Part shown: piece by piece, positions 1 to 9,268 of the stretch
Layout: every line of letters begins with the position of its first letter
Numbering within the stretch: the stretch's first letter is position 1
Source of the DNA: Streptomyces xiamenensis
GTDB lineage: Bacteria; Actinomycetota; Actinomycetes; Streptomycetales; Streptomycetaceae
Assembly (NCBI RefSeq): GCF_000993785.3
Contig: NZ_CP009922.3
Span: forward strand, 3,658,001 to 3,722,000
Length of the DNA stretch: 64,000 bases
Direction: 5' to 3'
Notes under the pieces: model-generated
Told to the model about the DNA's origin: nothing
What the model saw: only the letters and a program-made list of their open reading frames with translations
Databases searched by the model: none
Translations under genes and position numbers: made by a program

Positions 1-956
1 GCCTGGCCCGGGTGCCCCGCGTCGGGCCCGCCTTCGCCGCCCTGTTCGCCTCCCGCCCCTACCGGGTCTGGGAGTACCTGGAGGACCGGGTGTGGACCCG
101 GCTCGCCGCCGCGATCACCTTCACGTCCTTCCTGACGCTCTTCCCCGCCATCGCGCTGGCCGCCGCCGTCACCGCCGCCGTGCTGAGCGACGCCCAGGTC
201 GTCCGCGTCGAGGACTGGTTCACCGACCAGGTCCCCGGCATCTCCCAGCAGCTGGACCTCGGGTCCTTCTTCGCCAACTCCCGCGCCATCGGCCTGGCCG
301 CCCTGCTTCTGCTGCTGCCCACCGGGGCCGCCTGGGTCGACTCGCTGCGCGGCACCCTGCGCGCCGTGTGGGACCTGCCGGAGCCCGACGGGAACCCGCT
401 GCTGCGCAAGGTCAAGGACATCGGCGTGCTGGCCGGCCTCGGCGCCGTGGTGCTCGCCTCGCTGGGCGCCTCCGCCCTGGCCATCAACGCCGTGCACTGG
501 GCCACCAGCTGGCTCGGCGTCGAGCGCAACGGCGTCGCCCAGGCCCTGCTCCAGGCCGCCGCGTACGTCCTGGCCATGTCCGTGACCTTCGCCCTGCTGC
601 TGTACGTCCTGGCCTGGCTGCCCGGCGTACGGCCGCCCCGGGGCGCCCTGCTGGGTGCCTGTCTGGTCGGCGCGATCGGCATCGAGCTGCTCAAGCTGCT
701 GCTCGGCGGCTATCTGATCAACATCGCCGGGCGCACCGTCTACGGGGCGTTCGGCGCGCCGATCGCCCTGCTGGTGTGGATCAACCTGATCGCCCGGCTG
801 CTGCTGGCGTGCTGTGCCTGGACGGCCACGGCGGTCAGCGCGGGGGAGCGGACCGGCGCAGACGTTCTGGGAGCTGCTGGAGGGCGGCGGGCAGCGGGTG
901 GCGCCGGTGGAACACGTAGGCCGCCACCGCCATCAGGACCAGCGCCCCGCCCGTGA
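1..956 (+). CDS. YihY/BrkB-family inner membrane protein (5' end probably outside window)
   Basis: Multi-spanning membrane protein of the YihY/virulence factor BrkB family, whose biochemical role is unsettled. About six hydrophobic segments are visible, starting with the family hallmark region around residues 30-55 ('AAAITFTSFLTLFPAIAL') after the basic 'DRVWTRL'. The frame is open to the window edge. A GTG at 12 is the first possible start seen, but relatives usually have a few more N-terminal residues, so the true start is probably upstream. The last ~40 residues are Gly/Pro/Arg-rich and low complexity, and they are encoded entirely within the 3' end of the convergent carboxypeptidase gene. 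Confidence 0.85.
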   Translation, partial: LARVPRVGPAFAALFASRPYRVWEYLEDRVWTRLAAAITFTSFLTLFPAIALAAAVTAAVLSDAQVVRVEDWFTDQVPGISQQLDLGSFFANSRAIGLAALLLLLPTGAAWVDSLRGTLRAVWDLPEPDGNPLLRKVKDIGVLAGLGAVVLASLGASALAINAVHWATSWLGVERNGVAQALLQAAAYVLAMSVTFALLLYVLAWLPGVRPPRGALLGACLVGAIGIELLKLLLGGYLINIAGRTVYGAFGAPIALLVWINLIARLLLACCAWTATAVSAGERTGADVLGAAGGRRAAGGAGGTRRPPPPSGPAPRP

Positions 957-2130
957 CGCCCAGGACGGTGCCCACGCTCGCCGGGCGGGCGCCGGTGCCC
1001 GCGGCGGTGGCGCCGTCGACGGGGGTGATGCCCTTACCGTCGTCCTCGGAGACGCTCGCCTCGCGGGCGGCGGCCTCGATCTCGCTGAGCGGCGGTACCA
1101 GCTCGCCGACCGGCTCGATGTGGTCGGCCGCCTCGAAGCCCCAGTCGAAGAGCGCGGCGGTCTCCCGGTACACCTGGAGGCTGTCGCCCTCGGACGGGTT
1201 CATGCAGGTGACCAGCAGCACCCGGTCGCCGCGCTCGGCGACGCCGGTGAAGGTGTGCCCGGCGTTGGTGGTGTAGCCGTTCTTCACCCCGGCGACGCCC
1301 TCGTACGGTTCCAGGCCGCGGTCGCCGACCAGCAGCCGGTTGGTGGACTGGACCTGGTACGGCTCGCGCTCGCCCGGCTTGCCGTCCTCGTCCTCCTCCG
1401 GTGCGCCGCCGGGGAACTCGGTGCGGACGGTCGCGGCGTAGCGGCGGAAGTCCTCGTTCTTCAGGCCGTCGCGGGCGATGAGGGTGAGGTCGTAGGCGGA
1501 GGAGGTCTGGCCCTCGGCGTCGTAGCCGTCCGGGCTGACCACGTGGGTGTCCAGGGCCTGGAGGTCGGCGGCGCGTTCGTTCAGCTCGGCGACGGTGGCC
1601 TCCATGCCGCCGTTCATGGCGGTCAGCGCGTGCACGGCGTCATTGCCGGAGGCGAGGAAGACCCCGTGCCACAGGTCCTCCACGGTGTACGTCTGGTGGT
1701 CGGCGATGCCCACCGCGCTGCTGCCGGCGCCCATGCCCACGAAGTGTTCCGGCTCGGCCGTGTACACCTCGTCGGCGTCGAACTTGGGGATGAGGGTGTC
1801 CGCGAACAGCATCTTGAGGGTGGAGGCGGGGGCCAGCCGGCGGTGCGCGTTGTGGGCGGCCAGGACCTCGCCGGTCTCGGCGTCGGCCACGATCCACGCC
1901 CGGGAGGAGATGTCCTCGGGCAGTTCGGGGGCGCCGGGCCCCAGCGACACCTGCGGGCCCGGCAGGCCGAGCCGCTCGCCGCCGATGACGGTGGTGTCGT
2001 CGGAGGAGGCCGAGGGGGCGGCCGTGGCCGCGGTGGCGGGGGCGGCGGCCGGGAGCAGGACGGCGGCCGGGAGCAGGGCGGCGGCGAGGGGGAGCGTCAG
2101 GGAGTGGCGCACGCGGGGGCGGCGGGCCAT
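835..2130 (-). CDS. D-alanyl-D-alanine carboxypeptidase (penicillin-binding, S11 family)
   Basis: Secreted, membrane-anchored serine peptidase that trims the terminal D-Ala from peptidoglycan stem peptides. About 431 residues. It has a signal peptide (Arg-rich start, Ala/Leu core, Ala-rich cleavage region), the SxxK nucleophile motif in 'PASTLKMLF', the SxN motif in 'ASGNDAVHAL', a KNG variant of the KTG triad in 'GVKNGYTTNAG', and a C-terminal membrane segment followed by a basic tail. The ATG at 2128-2130 (MARRPRVRHS) is preferred over an in-frame ATG 11 codons upstream because the signal peptide begins there. The 3' 122 bases overlap the convergent YihY gene. It is divergent from the metallophosphoesterase. 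Confidence 0.9.
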   Translation of the reverse strand: MARRPRVRHSLTLPLAAALLPAAVLLPAAAPATAATAAPSASSDDTTVIGGERLGLPGPQVSLGPGAPELPEDISSRAWIVADAETGEVLAAHNAHRRLAPASTLKMLFADTLIPKFDADEVYTAEPEHFVGMGAGSSAVGIADHQTYTVEDLWHGVFLASGNDAVHALTAMNGGMEATVAELNERAADLQALDTHVVSPDGYDAEGQTSSAYDLTLIARDGLKNEDFRRYAATVRTEFPGGAPEEDEDGKPGEREPYQVQSTNRLLVGDRGLEPYEGVAGVKNGYTTNAGHTFTGVAERGDRVLLVTCMNPSEGDSLQVYRETAALFDWGFEAADHIEPVGELVPPLSEIEAAAREASVSEDDGKGITPVDGATAAGTGARPASVGTVLGVTGGALVLMAVAAYVFHRRHPLPAALQQLPERLRRSAPPR

Positions 2131-2337
2131 GATCCGAAAAGAGGGCGATCGCAGAATCGGCACAACGCGAACTTACCCATAGCCGGTACGGCCCTGGCCA
2201 GCGCAGGGGCCCGAACCGGTGAGGCGGCGCGTTCATCCGGGCGATGATCGTAGGAACATTGGTCGGCGTGTCATCGCGTTCGGTGGTTTCTGCGTCTCGA
2301 CCGGTGAACCCGTGTCAGTGAGAGGATCTGGATCTTC

Positions 2338-3711
2338 ATGGCCATCGTCGGGGCCCTTGTCGTTTTGCTGCTGCTGAGCGCCGTTCACTGGTACCTGTGG
2401 AAACGGCTGGTCGCGGACGTGTCCGCGCCGGGCGGGGTGTACCGGCGGGTGGGGACCGTCGTGCTGGTGGTGATGCCGGTGACCACCGTGCTGTTCCAGT
2501 TCGGCGGCACGTTCGGCCTGCCGTTCGAGGTGGAGAAGGCGGTCGCGTGGCCGGGCAGCTACTGGATCGCGGTGCTGCTGTACCTGCTGCTGTCGCTGGC
2601 GGTGGGGGAGGTGCTGCGGCCGCTGGTGCTGCGGGTGCTGCGCCGTCGTGACGCGCGGCGCGTGGAGCGGGCCGGCGTGCCGGGGGAGGCCGCGGAGGCC
2701 GAGGTGTCCGCCCAGAGCGTGGCGGAGCGCGAGGACGAGCCGGTGACGGTCGGGGCCGCCGGCGGTCCGGGCCAGGGCGCCGGTTCCGCCGGGCTCCCGG
2801 ACGCGCCGGAGCGGCAGGCGGTGCCGGCCGGGCAGGCGGACGACGTACCCGGGCGGACCCCGGAGGGCGTGCCGGGCCGTACCGAGCCGGATCGCCGCCA
2901 GTTCGTGGCCCGTACGGTGGCGGCCGGCGCCGGCCTGGTCGCGGCGGGCACCGTCGGCTACGGCAGCTACCGCTTCCGGCAGCTGACCACCAAGCACGTC
3001 CGGGTCCCGCTGGCGAAGCTGCCGCGCGCCGCGCACGGCTACCGGATCGCGGTGGTCAGTGACATCCACCTCAGCGCGATACTCGGCAGCTCGCACAGCC
3101 GCCGGATCGTGGACGCCATCAACCGCTCCCAGCCCGACCTGATCACGGTGGTCGGGGACATGGTGGACGCGGAGGTCTCCGACCTGCGCTCGGCGGCGGC
3201 GCCACTGGCGGAGCTGGAGGCGGCGGACGGCGCGTACTTCGTCACCGGGAACCACGAGTACTACGTGGACACCCTGGAGTGGGTGGACCACGTCCGGGAG
3301 CTGGGCATGATCCCGCTGGAGAACGCCCGGGTCGAGCTGCCGTTCTTCGATCTGGCCGGGGTCAACGACGTCCAGGGCGAGGGCACCGCGCACGGCGGTC
3401 CGGACTTCGAGGCGGCGCTGGGGGACCGCGACCGGCAGCGGGCGAGCGTGCTGATGGCGCACCAGCCGGTGCTGATCCACGACGCGGTGGACGCCGGCGT
3501 CGATCTCCAGTTGTCGGGGCACACGCACGGTGGCCAGATGTGGCCGGTCACCTATGTCGCCGATCTGGCCAATCCGACCCTGGCCGGGCTGGAGCGGTAC
3601 GGGGACACCCAGCTGTACGTGTCGCGCGGCGCCGGGGCGTGGGGCCCGCCGGTCCGGGTCGGCGCGGACCCGGACATCACGGTCATCGAGCTGGCTTCGA
3701 CGCAGACCTGA
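2338..3711 (+). CDS. Membrane-anchored metallophosphoesterase
   Basis: Calcineurin-like phosphoesterase of about 457 residues. The N-terminal ~100 residues hold three hydrophobic segments. An acidic/Pro-Gly linker follows, then a Tat-like 'DRRQFVART' plus hydrophobic stretch (about 185-215), suggesting the catalytic domain faces outward. The dimetal motifs are all present in order: 'VVSDIHLSAI' (DxH), 'GDMVDAE', 'GNHEYY', 'MAHQP' and 'SGHTHGGQMWP'. The family includes YkuE-like and UDP-2,3-diacylglucosamine pyrophosphatase-like enzymes, so the substrate cannot be assigned. The ATG at 2338 has a GAGAGG ribosome site about 12 bases upstream. Transcribed away from the carboxypeptidase across a 207-base divergent gap. 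Confidence 0.9.
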   Translation: MAIVGALVVLLLLSAVHWYLWKRLVADVSAPGGVYRRVGTVVLVVMPVTTVLFQFGGTFGLPFEVEKAVAWPGSYWIAVLLYLLLSLAVGEVLRPLVLRVLRRRDARRVERAGVPGEAAEAEVSAQSVAEREDEPVTVGAAGGPGQGAGSAGLPDAPERQAVPAGQADDVPGRTPEGVPGRTEPDRRQFVARTVAAGAGLVAAGTVGYGSYRFRQLTTKHVRVPLAKLPRAAHGYRIAVVSDIHLSAILGSSHSRRIVDAINRSQPDLITVVGDMVDAEVSDLRSAAAPLAELEAADGAYFVTGNHEYYVDTLEWVDHVRELGMIPLENARVELPFFDLAGVNDVQGEGTAHGGPDFEAALGDRDRQRASVLMAHQPVLIHDAVDAGVDLQLSGHTHGGQMWPVTYVADLANPTLAGLERYGDTQLYVSRGAGAWGPPVRVGADPDITVIELASTQT

Positions 3712-3882
3712 GCCGCCGCCCGGAAACACGGCCCGAGCGGGGCCGGACCGGACATCCGTCCGAATTTCGTCTCATCCTCTTCTGTCGGTCAACTATTCGG
3801 CTCACTCTGATGTCTTGGATAACGACATGGGAACAGATGAAGTGCGCAACAGCTACGATGCGCATGGACATAGGAGGACAAA

Positions 3883-4188
3883 GTGAGCAAATCGGAGTCC
3901 GGGGCCGTTGCGGGGGACGCTCTGGTCATCCGGGGTACGGTCCGCGACTCGCTCGGTGTGGCACTGCCGCGGGCCGTGGTGACCCTGGCTGTTCCTGGGG
4001 GCAGACAGCTGGAGAAGACGCGGAGCGCCGACGACGGCGGCTTCCAGGTGCGCGCGCCCGGGGAGGGCGACTATCTGCTGGCGGCCTTCTCGCCGCAACT
4101 GGGCGCGCAGAGCGTTACGGTGAGCCTCGACGGGCGGCCCGTCGAGGTGGAGTTCCGCATCGATGTGCCGGGCACGATGGTGCCGTAG
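3883..4188 (+). CDS. Small carboxypeptidase-regulatory-like (Ig-fold) protein
   Basis: A 101-residue protein consisting of essentially one carboxypeptidase regulatory-like beta-sandwich domain: 'IRGTVRDSLGVALPRAVVTL' at about 17-36 and 'DDGGFQVRAPGEGDYLLAA' at about 51-69. No signal peptide is evident, so it is probably cytoplasmic or a binding module. The GTG at 3883 is chosen because a strong AGGAGG site lies 7-12 bases upstream. Function unknown. Related domains in Streptomyces often sit in proteins that bind peptides or polysaccharide, which is only family background. Confidence 0.8.
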   Translation: MSKSESGAVAGDALVIRGTVRDSLGVALPRAVVTLAVPGGRQLEKTRSADDGGFQVRAPGEGDYLLAAFSPQLGAQSVTVSLDGRPVEVEFRIDVPGTMVP

Positions 4189-4302
4189 CGGCTTGATCAC
4201 GGGGCGAGTTGTGGCCGGTCCGTTGTCTCCCGCGTGGTGCACGGGATATGCCCCTGTGGTTGGCTTGGCCCGCGACATGTCTTCCGATGAAGGGCGCGGC
4301 GG

Positions 4303-5946
4303 GTGCGAGGGATCCGAGCCAAAGGGGCCATAGGCATTGGGCTGGCCGTAGTGCTGGTCTTGGGCGCCTTTGGCGGTTGGTTGCTGTTCGGGCCGAAGGG
4401 GAGCGACAAGGACCCGATCGTGGTGGGGAGCACATCCCCACCCACCAGCGTGGACCCGGGGGCCGCCACCGACGCGGCGGCCTGGTACCTGATGAGCAAC
4501 CTCTACCAGTCGCTGCTCACCTTCGTCCCGGGGAAGGAGGAGCCGGAGCCGGACGCGGCCGAGAGCTGCGGCTTCACCGACACCGAGCTCACCGTCTACC
4601 GCTGCACTCTGCGGGAGGGCCTCACCTTCAGCAACGGGCGGGAGATCACCCCCGACGACGTGAAGTTCTCCTACGACCGGATCCTCGCCATGGGCGAGCG
4701 GGCCAGCCGCGAGGCGGACGACCCGAACATCCCGGAGGACGAGAAGTTCAACTACTCCGGGCCGATCACCCTGCTCAGCTCGCTGGAGGCGGTCCGGGTC
4801 GACGGCCAGGACATCGTCTTCGAGCTCTCCCACACCGACGCCACCTTCCCGTTCATCGTGGCCGGTACGACGGGCGCCATCGTCGACCGGGAGAAGTACG
4901 AGGAGCTGGAGGTCCGTACCGACAACAAGGTCGACGGCTCCGGCCCGTACCTGCTGAAGTCGTTCACCCCGGACGTGAGCGCCGAACTGGTGCCCAACCC
5001 GAACTACGACGGCCCGTACGAGGTCTCCGACTTCCCCATCACCGTCCGCTACTTCGTGCAGGACGAGGACGGCACCTCCGCCGAGGACCTGCTGGCGGAG
5101 TCGTGGGACCGGGGCGAGATCGACGTCGCGGACGGCAAGCTGCCGCCCGAGGTGGTCGCCGAGATCAACTCGGCCTCGCCCGAGTACCGGGTGTACGAGT
5201 CGACCGGTGGCTCGATCCGCGTGATGACGCTGGCCACCGACATCGAGGGTTCGGTGATGTCGGACGAGACCGTGCGCCAGGTGGCCGCGGCCGTCCTGGA
5301 CCGGCAGGCGATCGCCCGCCAGGTGCAGCGCAACACGGTGGAGCCGCTGTATTCCCTCATACCCGTGGGCTTCACCGGCCACGGCACCCCGTACCACGAC
5401 CTGTACGGTGACGCGCCCGACCCGGCGGAGCTGACCCAGAAGCTGGAGTCGGCCGGCTACGAGCTGCCGATCCCGTTCACCCTCGCCTACTCCCGTGGTG
5501 CCGCCAACCACGAGGAGGCCGAACTCATCCAGCAGCAGCTGGAGGCCGACGGCCTGTTCGACGTGGAGATCGAGTACTACGACTGGCAGGAATTCATCCC
5601 GATGAAGAACGCCGGGGAGTTCGAGGCGTACCTCATCGGCTGGCGCCCGGACTACCCGGACCCCGCCACCTTCACCGACTCGCTGCTCGGCCCCGGTGAC
5701 AGCATGCGCACCGGTTACGTGAACAGCGAGATCTACGGTCTGATCGAGGAGACCCAGGCGGAGTCCGACCGGGGCCGTACGGACGACAGCTTCCGCGAGA
5801 TCCACGAACTGGCCGCCGACGCCGCCACCATCGTGCCGATCTGGCAGGAGAAGCGGCTGGTGCTGGCCGGACCCGACATCACGGGCCTCCAGCATCTCCA
5901 GGGCAGCTCCGGCGTCTGGCGCCTGTGGGAACTGAGCCGCCTGTAA
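4303..5946 (+). CDS. ABC transporter substrate-binding protein, peptide/nickel type (SBP_bac_5)
   Basis: Extracellular solute receptor of about 547 residues. The N-terminus has a short basic stretch and one hydrophobic helix ('AIGIGLAVVLVLGAFGGWLL'), but no lipobox cysteine follows, so it looks membrane-tethered rather than a lipoprotein. Family 5 features include 'SVDPGAATDAAAWYLMSNLY' near the mature N-terminus, 'LREGLTFSNGREITPDDVKF' (20 residues, about 105-124) and the C-terminal 'WRPDYPDPATFTDS'. No permease or ATPase genes are adjacent, so it is an orphan receptor likely sharing a remote transporter. GTG start at 4303, with AAGGG about 10 bases upstream. A strong terminator follows. Confidence 0.87.
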   Translation: MRGIRAKGAIGIGLAVVLVLGAFGGWLLFGPKGSDKDPIVVGSTSPPTSVDPGAATDAAAWYLMSNLYQSLLTFVPGKEEPEPDAAESCGFTDTELTVYRCTLREGLTFSNGREITPDDVKFSYDRILAMGERASREADDPNIPEDEKFNYSGPITLLSSLEAVRVDGQDIVFELSHTDATFPFIVAGTTGAIVDREKYEELEVRTDNKVDGSGPYLLKSFTPDVSAELVPNPNYDGPYEVSDFPITVRYFVQDEDGTSAEDLLAESWDRGEIDVADGKLPPEVVAEINSASPEYRVYESTGGSIRVMTLATDIEGSVMSDETVRQVAAAVLDRQAIARQVQRNTVEPLYSLIPVGFTGHGTPYHDLYGDAPDPAELTQKLESAGYELPIPFTLAYSRGAANHEEAELIQQQLEADGLFDVEIEYYDWQEFIPMKNAGEFEAYLIGWRPDYPDPATFTDSLLGPGDSMRTGYVNSEIYGLIEETQAESDRGRTDDSFREIHELAADAATIVPIWQEKRLVLAGPDITGLQHLQGSSGVWRLWELSRL

Positions 5947-5971
5947 CGGCTGTTCCCCCACCGAAGCAGTA

Positions 5972-6008
5972 CCGCCGCCCGGCCGGACCCCTTCCGGCCG
6001 GGCGGCGG
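5972..6008. terminator. Strong hairpin terminator after the solute-binding protein gene
   Basis: A perfect 16-bp stem (5972-5987 pairing with 5993-6008) encloses a 5-base loop directly after the stop codon at 5946. No T-tract follows, as is common for Streptomyces terminators. Confidence 0.75.
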
Positions 6009-6061
6009 CATGTCTGCGGCATATGCACGACAAAGCCGCGGCATACGGGAACATGGCGCCC

Positions 6062-6994
6062 ATGACACGTCTGCGCCACACGATCGCCACCCAGGCCCTC
6101 GATCGCCGCGAGGTGGAAAGCCTCCTCCCGACGCTGCACGAGATCGCCGAGAGCATGCTCGTCCAGCAGGCCGACGCGATACCGGAGGAAGAGATACGCC
6201 GGTGCGCCGAACGGGGCGAACTGGCACTGCCCCGACGACTGCGCCAGGGCGAACGGTTCACGGCACCGCTGGACGACACCGCGCGGCTGACCACGACCGT
6301 ATGGGCGTGGGACCGCCGCGCGGAGAGCGCGCTGAAACTGGAACTCGCCTCGGAGCGGCCGGATCTGGAGGCGGCCGAGGGCACGGCGGAGGTGAGCTTC
6401 CGCAGCGCGGAGCACCCGGGGCGGCTTGAGGTGTCGGCGCGCGGGGCGCTGAACCGCTGGACGGTGTTCGGCCGCCGGATGGTGTGGGGAGAGGGCAGCG
6501 CGCGGCTGGACTGGCCCCGTTGGTGGGAGGCGCTGACCACCGGCGCGGACGGTCCGGCGCCGGTGACGGCGCAGGCCGCGTTCACCCTGGCCCGTGCCAC
6601 CGTGGCGATCACCCCGAGCCGGGGCGAGCCGGGCGAGTGGCTGCTGGAGATCAGCGTGACCGTCACAGGCCGTGGCATCTGGCGCCCGTTGGTCGGCACG
6701 GCGCTGTGGCTGGCGAGGGGGGCCGTCCGCCGGCGCTTCGCGGAGCAACTGGACGAGGCCGCGCGGGAGCTGTGCGACGAGGACTTCGGCCGGTTCCCCC
6801 GTACCCCCGAGGAACTTCTGGCGCTGTACCTGGAGTCCGTCCTCCGCGAGGCCGGGGAGGACGCGGAGGACACGGATCCAGGGGAGCGGGGCGAGGAGGG
6901 CGGCGCACACCGTGCGGCGGTGGGTGAGGTGTTCCTCGGCAAGGACGGCGAGGCGAACGCCGCCGGGCCCGACCGGGCCACCGACCGGCCCTGA
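6062..6994 (+). CDS. Hypothetical protein
   Basis: About 310 residues with no signal peptide or membrane helix and no motif I recognise. It begins 'MTRLRHTIATQALDRREVES', followed by charged alpha/beta sequence including 'WAWDRRAESALKLELASERP'. A moderately hydrophobic amphipathic stretch lies near 210-235 ('GRGIWRPLVGTALWLARGAV'), and the C-terminal ~50 residues are acidic, Gly-rich and probably disordered. The ATG at 6062 is preferred to the in-frame ATG at 6023, which lies close to the terminator hairpin. It is convergent with the MFS gene and the two are separated by a large hairpin. No function is proposed. Confidence 0.7.
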   Translation: MTRLRHTIATQALDRREVESLLPTLHEIAESMLVQQADAIPEEEIRRCAERGELALPRRLRQGERFTAPLDDTARLTTTVWAWDRRAESALKLELASERPDLEAAEGTAEVSFRSAEHPGRLEVSARGALNRWTVFGRRMVWGEGSARLDWPRWWEALTTGADGPAPVTAQAAFTLARATVAITPSRGEPGEWLLEISVTVTGRGIWRPLVGTALWLARGAVRRRFAEQLDEAARELCDEDFGRFPRTPEELLALYLESVLREAGEDAEDTDPGERGEEGGAHRAAVGEVFLGKDGEANAAGPDRATDRP

Positions 6995-7075
6995 CCCACC
7001 GCGCGGTCGGGAGCGCCCCCGGAGCGGGCCCGCTCGGAAGCGCCGGCTGCCGCCGCCCGTGCGGTGCGCCCGGCC

Positions 7076-7125
7076 GTGCCGGCGGGATCCGGGAACGCCC
7101 CCGCTGTCCCGGATCCCGCCGGCAC
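7076..7125. terminator. Bidirectional hairpin terminator between convergent genes
   Basis: A perfect 19-bp inverted repeat (7076-7094 with 7107-7125) with a 12-base loop sits midway between the stop codons at 6994 (+) and 7149 (-). It is placed to end both transcripts. Confidence 0.8.
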
Positions 7126-7148
7126 CGCCGCTCGGCCACGGCCCCCCG

Positions 7149-8624
7149 TCAACCGGTCCGTTCCGGTGGCCGGCGAGAGGACAGCAGGGCCGGGATCAGC
7201 GCCAGCAGCACCGCCGCCACGGGCCACAGGTACGCGTGCCGGACGGCCTGCGTCATCGTCTCCGGATCGGCCCGCGTGAACGGCTCGGTCAGGCGCCGCG
7301 CCATCAGCAGGGACACCGCCGCCGCGCCCACGGAGGCGGCGATCTGGGAGAAGATCGCGATCAGCGTGGACGCCGCCGGGGCCTGGTCGGGGGACAGCCC
7401 CCGGGTGGCGGCGGCGATGCTCGGCATCAGGGTCATGCCGCCCCCCGCGCCGATCACGATCAGCGCGATCATCAGCCGCCAGTACGGGGTGTCCGCCTGC
7501 GCCTGGAGCGCGAACCCGGCGAACCCGGCGGCGCCCAGCAGCACGCCCGGCACCACGATGGAGCGGGGCGCCACCCGGTCGGTCAGCCGGGTCGCGAACT
7601 GCATCACCGTTCCCGACGCGAGCGCCAGTGGAGCGCCCATCAGTCCGGCGGTCAGCACGGACGCCTCCCGTACCGACTGGAAGTAGATCGGCGCCAGCAC
7701 CATCGAGCCGAAGTAGCCGGTGGCGAACAGGAACACGGTCGCCACCCCCACGGCGAGCCGGCGTTCCCCCAGCAGTCGCAGCCGTACCAGGGGCGAGCTC
7801 GTGCGCAGGGCGCGTACCGCGAAGGCCGTGATCAGCACCAGGCCGGCGGCGGTGGGCACGAGCGAGTGCGCCGAGGTCATGCCGGACTCGCCCTCCGCGC
7901 CCCGGGTCAGCCCGTAAATGAACGCGCCCAGACCGGGCGAGAGCATCAGCAGCCCGGGCAGGTCCAGGCGTTGCCCCGAGCGGGGCGCGTCGCGCGGCAG
8001 CAGCCGTACCGCCAGCAGCACGGCGAGCGCCCCGACCGGCACGTTGATGAGGAACATCCAGCGCCAGGAGACGGAGTCGATGAGCAGTCCGCCCAGCACC
8101 GGGCCGGTGAGCGGGCCGATGAGGATGGGGATGCCCAGCAGGCTCATCACCTTGCCGTTGTCGCTGCCGCGCCGGGCCGCCGCCTGGAGCATGACGGCCA
8201 TGCCGACCGGGGACACCAGGCCGCCGGCCAGCCCTTGCAGGACGCGGAAGGCGATCAGCGACTCCATGTTCCAGGCCAGGCCCGCCAGCGCGGAGCCGAC
8301 CGTGAAGGCGGCGATGGCGGTGAGGTAGACGCGCCGGCTGCCGAACCGGCCCATCGCCCACCCGGCGGTGGGGATGACGGCGGCCAGCGCCAGGGTGTAA
8401 CCGGAGGAGACCCACTGCACGGTGGTGATCGCGGCCCCGAACTCCCGCGCCAGGGTGGGGTAGGCGATGGCGACGACGGTGGTGTCCAGCACGATCATCA
8501 CCGAGCCGATGATGACGACGGTGGCCAGCGCCCCCAGCCGCGGCACGGGTGAGCGCGGCGGGAGCGGGGCGGCCGGTCCGTCGCCGGGGGATATGGCGGG
8601 GACGCCGACCTCGGCGGTGCGCAT
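7149..8624 (-). CDS. MFS drug-efflux transporter, DHA2 (EmrB/QacA) family
   Basis: Proton-coupled multidrug exporter of about 491 residues with roughly 14 hydrophobic segments, as expected for the 14-TM DHA2 group. Family signatures include 'DTTVVAIAYPTLAREFG' in the first loop region, the motif A-like 'GWAMGRFGSRRVYLT', and the motif C-like 'GIPILIGPLTGPVLGGLLI' (19 residues). The ATG at 8622-8624 shares bases with the TGA of the upstream FMN reductase gene (ATGA), so the two are translationally coupled. Co-expression with a redox flavoenzyme behind a SoxR-like box suggests export of a redox-active or electrophilic compound (inference). Confidence 0.92.
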   Translation of the reverse strand: MRTAEVGVPAISPGDGPAAPLPPRSPVPRLGALATVVIIGSVMIVLDTTVVAIAYPTLAREFGAAITTVQWVSSGYTLALAAVIPTAGWAMGRFGSRRVYLTAIAAFTVGSALAGLAWNMESLIAFRVLQGLAGGLVSPVGMAVMLQAAARRGSDNGKVMSLLGIPILIGPLTGPVLGGLLIDSVSWRWMFLINVPVGALAVLLAVRLLPRDAPRSGQRLDLPGLLMLSPGLGAFIYGLTRGAEGESGMTSAHSLVPTAAGLVLITAFAVRALRTSSPLVRLRLLGERRLAVGVATVFLFATGYFGSMVLAPIYFQSVREASVLTAGLMGAPLALASGTVMQFATRLTDRVAPRSIVVPGVLLGAAGFAGFALQAQADTPYWRLMIALIVIGAGGGMTLMPSIAAATRGLSPDQAPAASTLIAIFSQIAASVGAAAVSLLMARRLTEPFTRADPETMTQAVRHAYLWPVAAVLLALIPALLSSRRPPERTG

Positions 8625-9205
8625 CAGCGGGCTCCGTACGGCTGTACGGCGCGGGCGTCGCTCAGCGCCCGGCCCCACCAGGCGAGTTGGTCCAGCATCG
8701 TCGTGGCGGCGCCGCCGCAGCCCTCGGGGTCCACGGGGCGGCCGGTGCCGTCGAAACTGCCCCACACCCCGTGGAAGCTGACGGTGTCGCGGACGGAGAC
8801 GGCGTGCAGTTCGGCGAAGACCTGCCGCAGTTGCTCGACGGCGCGCAGGCCGCCGGAGACGCCGCCGTAGGAGACGAAGCCGACCGGTTTGGCGTGCCAC
8901 TCCTTGTTGTGCAGGTCGATGGCGTTCTTGAGGCCGGCCGGGAAGCTGTGGTTGTACTCGGGGGTGACGACGGTGAAGAGGTCCGCCGCGGCCAGGCGGG
9001 TGGCGAGGGCGTCGGTGCCTGGGGTGCCGCCGGCCATGTCCAGCGGCAGCGGGTGCTCGGCGAGGTCGATGACGTCGACGGTCATGTCGGTGCGGCGCGC
9101 GGCGTGTTCGGCGAACCAGCGGGCGATGGTCGGGCCCATGCGGCCCTCGCGCACGCTGCCGACGATGACGGCGAGGCGGAGCGGGCGGCGGGGGATCGGT
9201 GACAT
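8624..9205 (-). CDS. NADPH-dependent FMN reductase
   Basis: Flavodoxin-fold oxidoreductase of about 193 residues. FMN phosphate-loop motif 'GSVREGRMGP' near residues 15-24 and the family signature 'TPEYNHSFPAGLKNAID' (17 residues) are present. The ATG at 9203-9205 (MSPIPRRPLR) is chosen over upstream in-frame starts because the flavodoxin strand begins just after it. First gene of a two-gene operon with the MFS exporter. A near-palindromic SoxR/MerR-type site lies at 9269-9286 upstream. As I recall, an FMN reductase is a known SoxR target in S. coelicolor, which supports a redox-stress role. Confidence 0.9.
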   Translation of the reverse strand: MSPIPRRPLRLAVIVGSVREGRMGPTIARWFAEHAARRTDMTVDVIDLAEHPLPLDMAGGTPGTDALATRLAAADLFTVVTPEYNHSFPAGLKNAIDLHNKEWHAKPVGFVSYGGVSGGLRAVEQLRQVFAELHAVSVRDTVSFHGVWGSFDGTGRPVDPEGCGGAATTMLDQLAWWGRALSDARAVQPYGAR

Positions 9206-9268
9206 GGCGATGTCCTGTCCTGTTCCGGTGGGTCCGGCCGGATCGGCCGGGCATCGCCCATGCTGATA

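Noticed and set aside
3853..8415. A 1520-codon open frame on the minus strand
   Set aside because: It runs antisense through the solute-binding protein, the unknown protein and out of frame through the MFS gene; the translation is Arg/Pro/Gly-rich low complexity, typical of GC-rich shadow frames.
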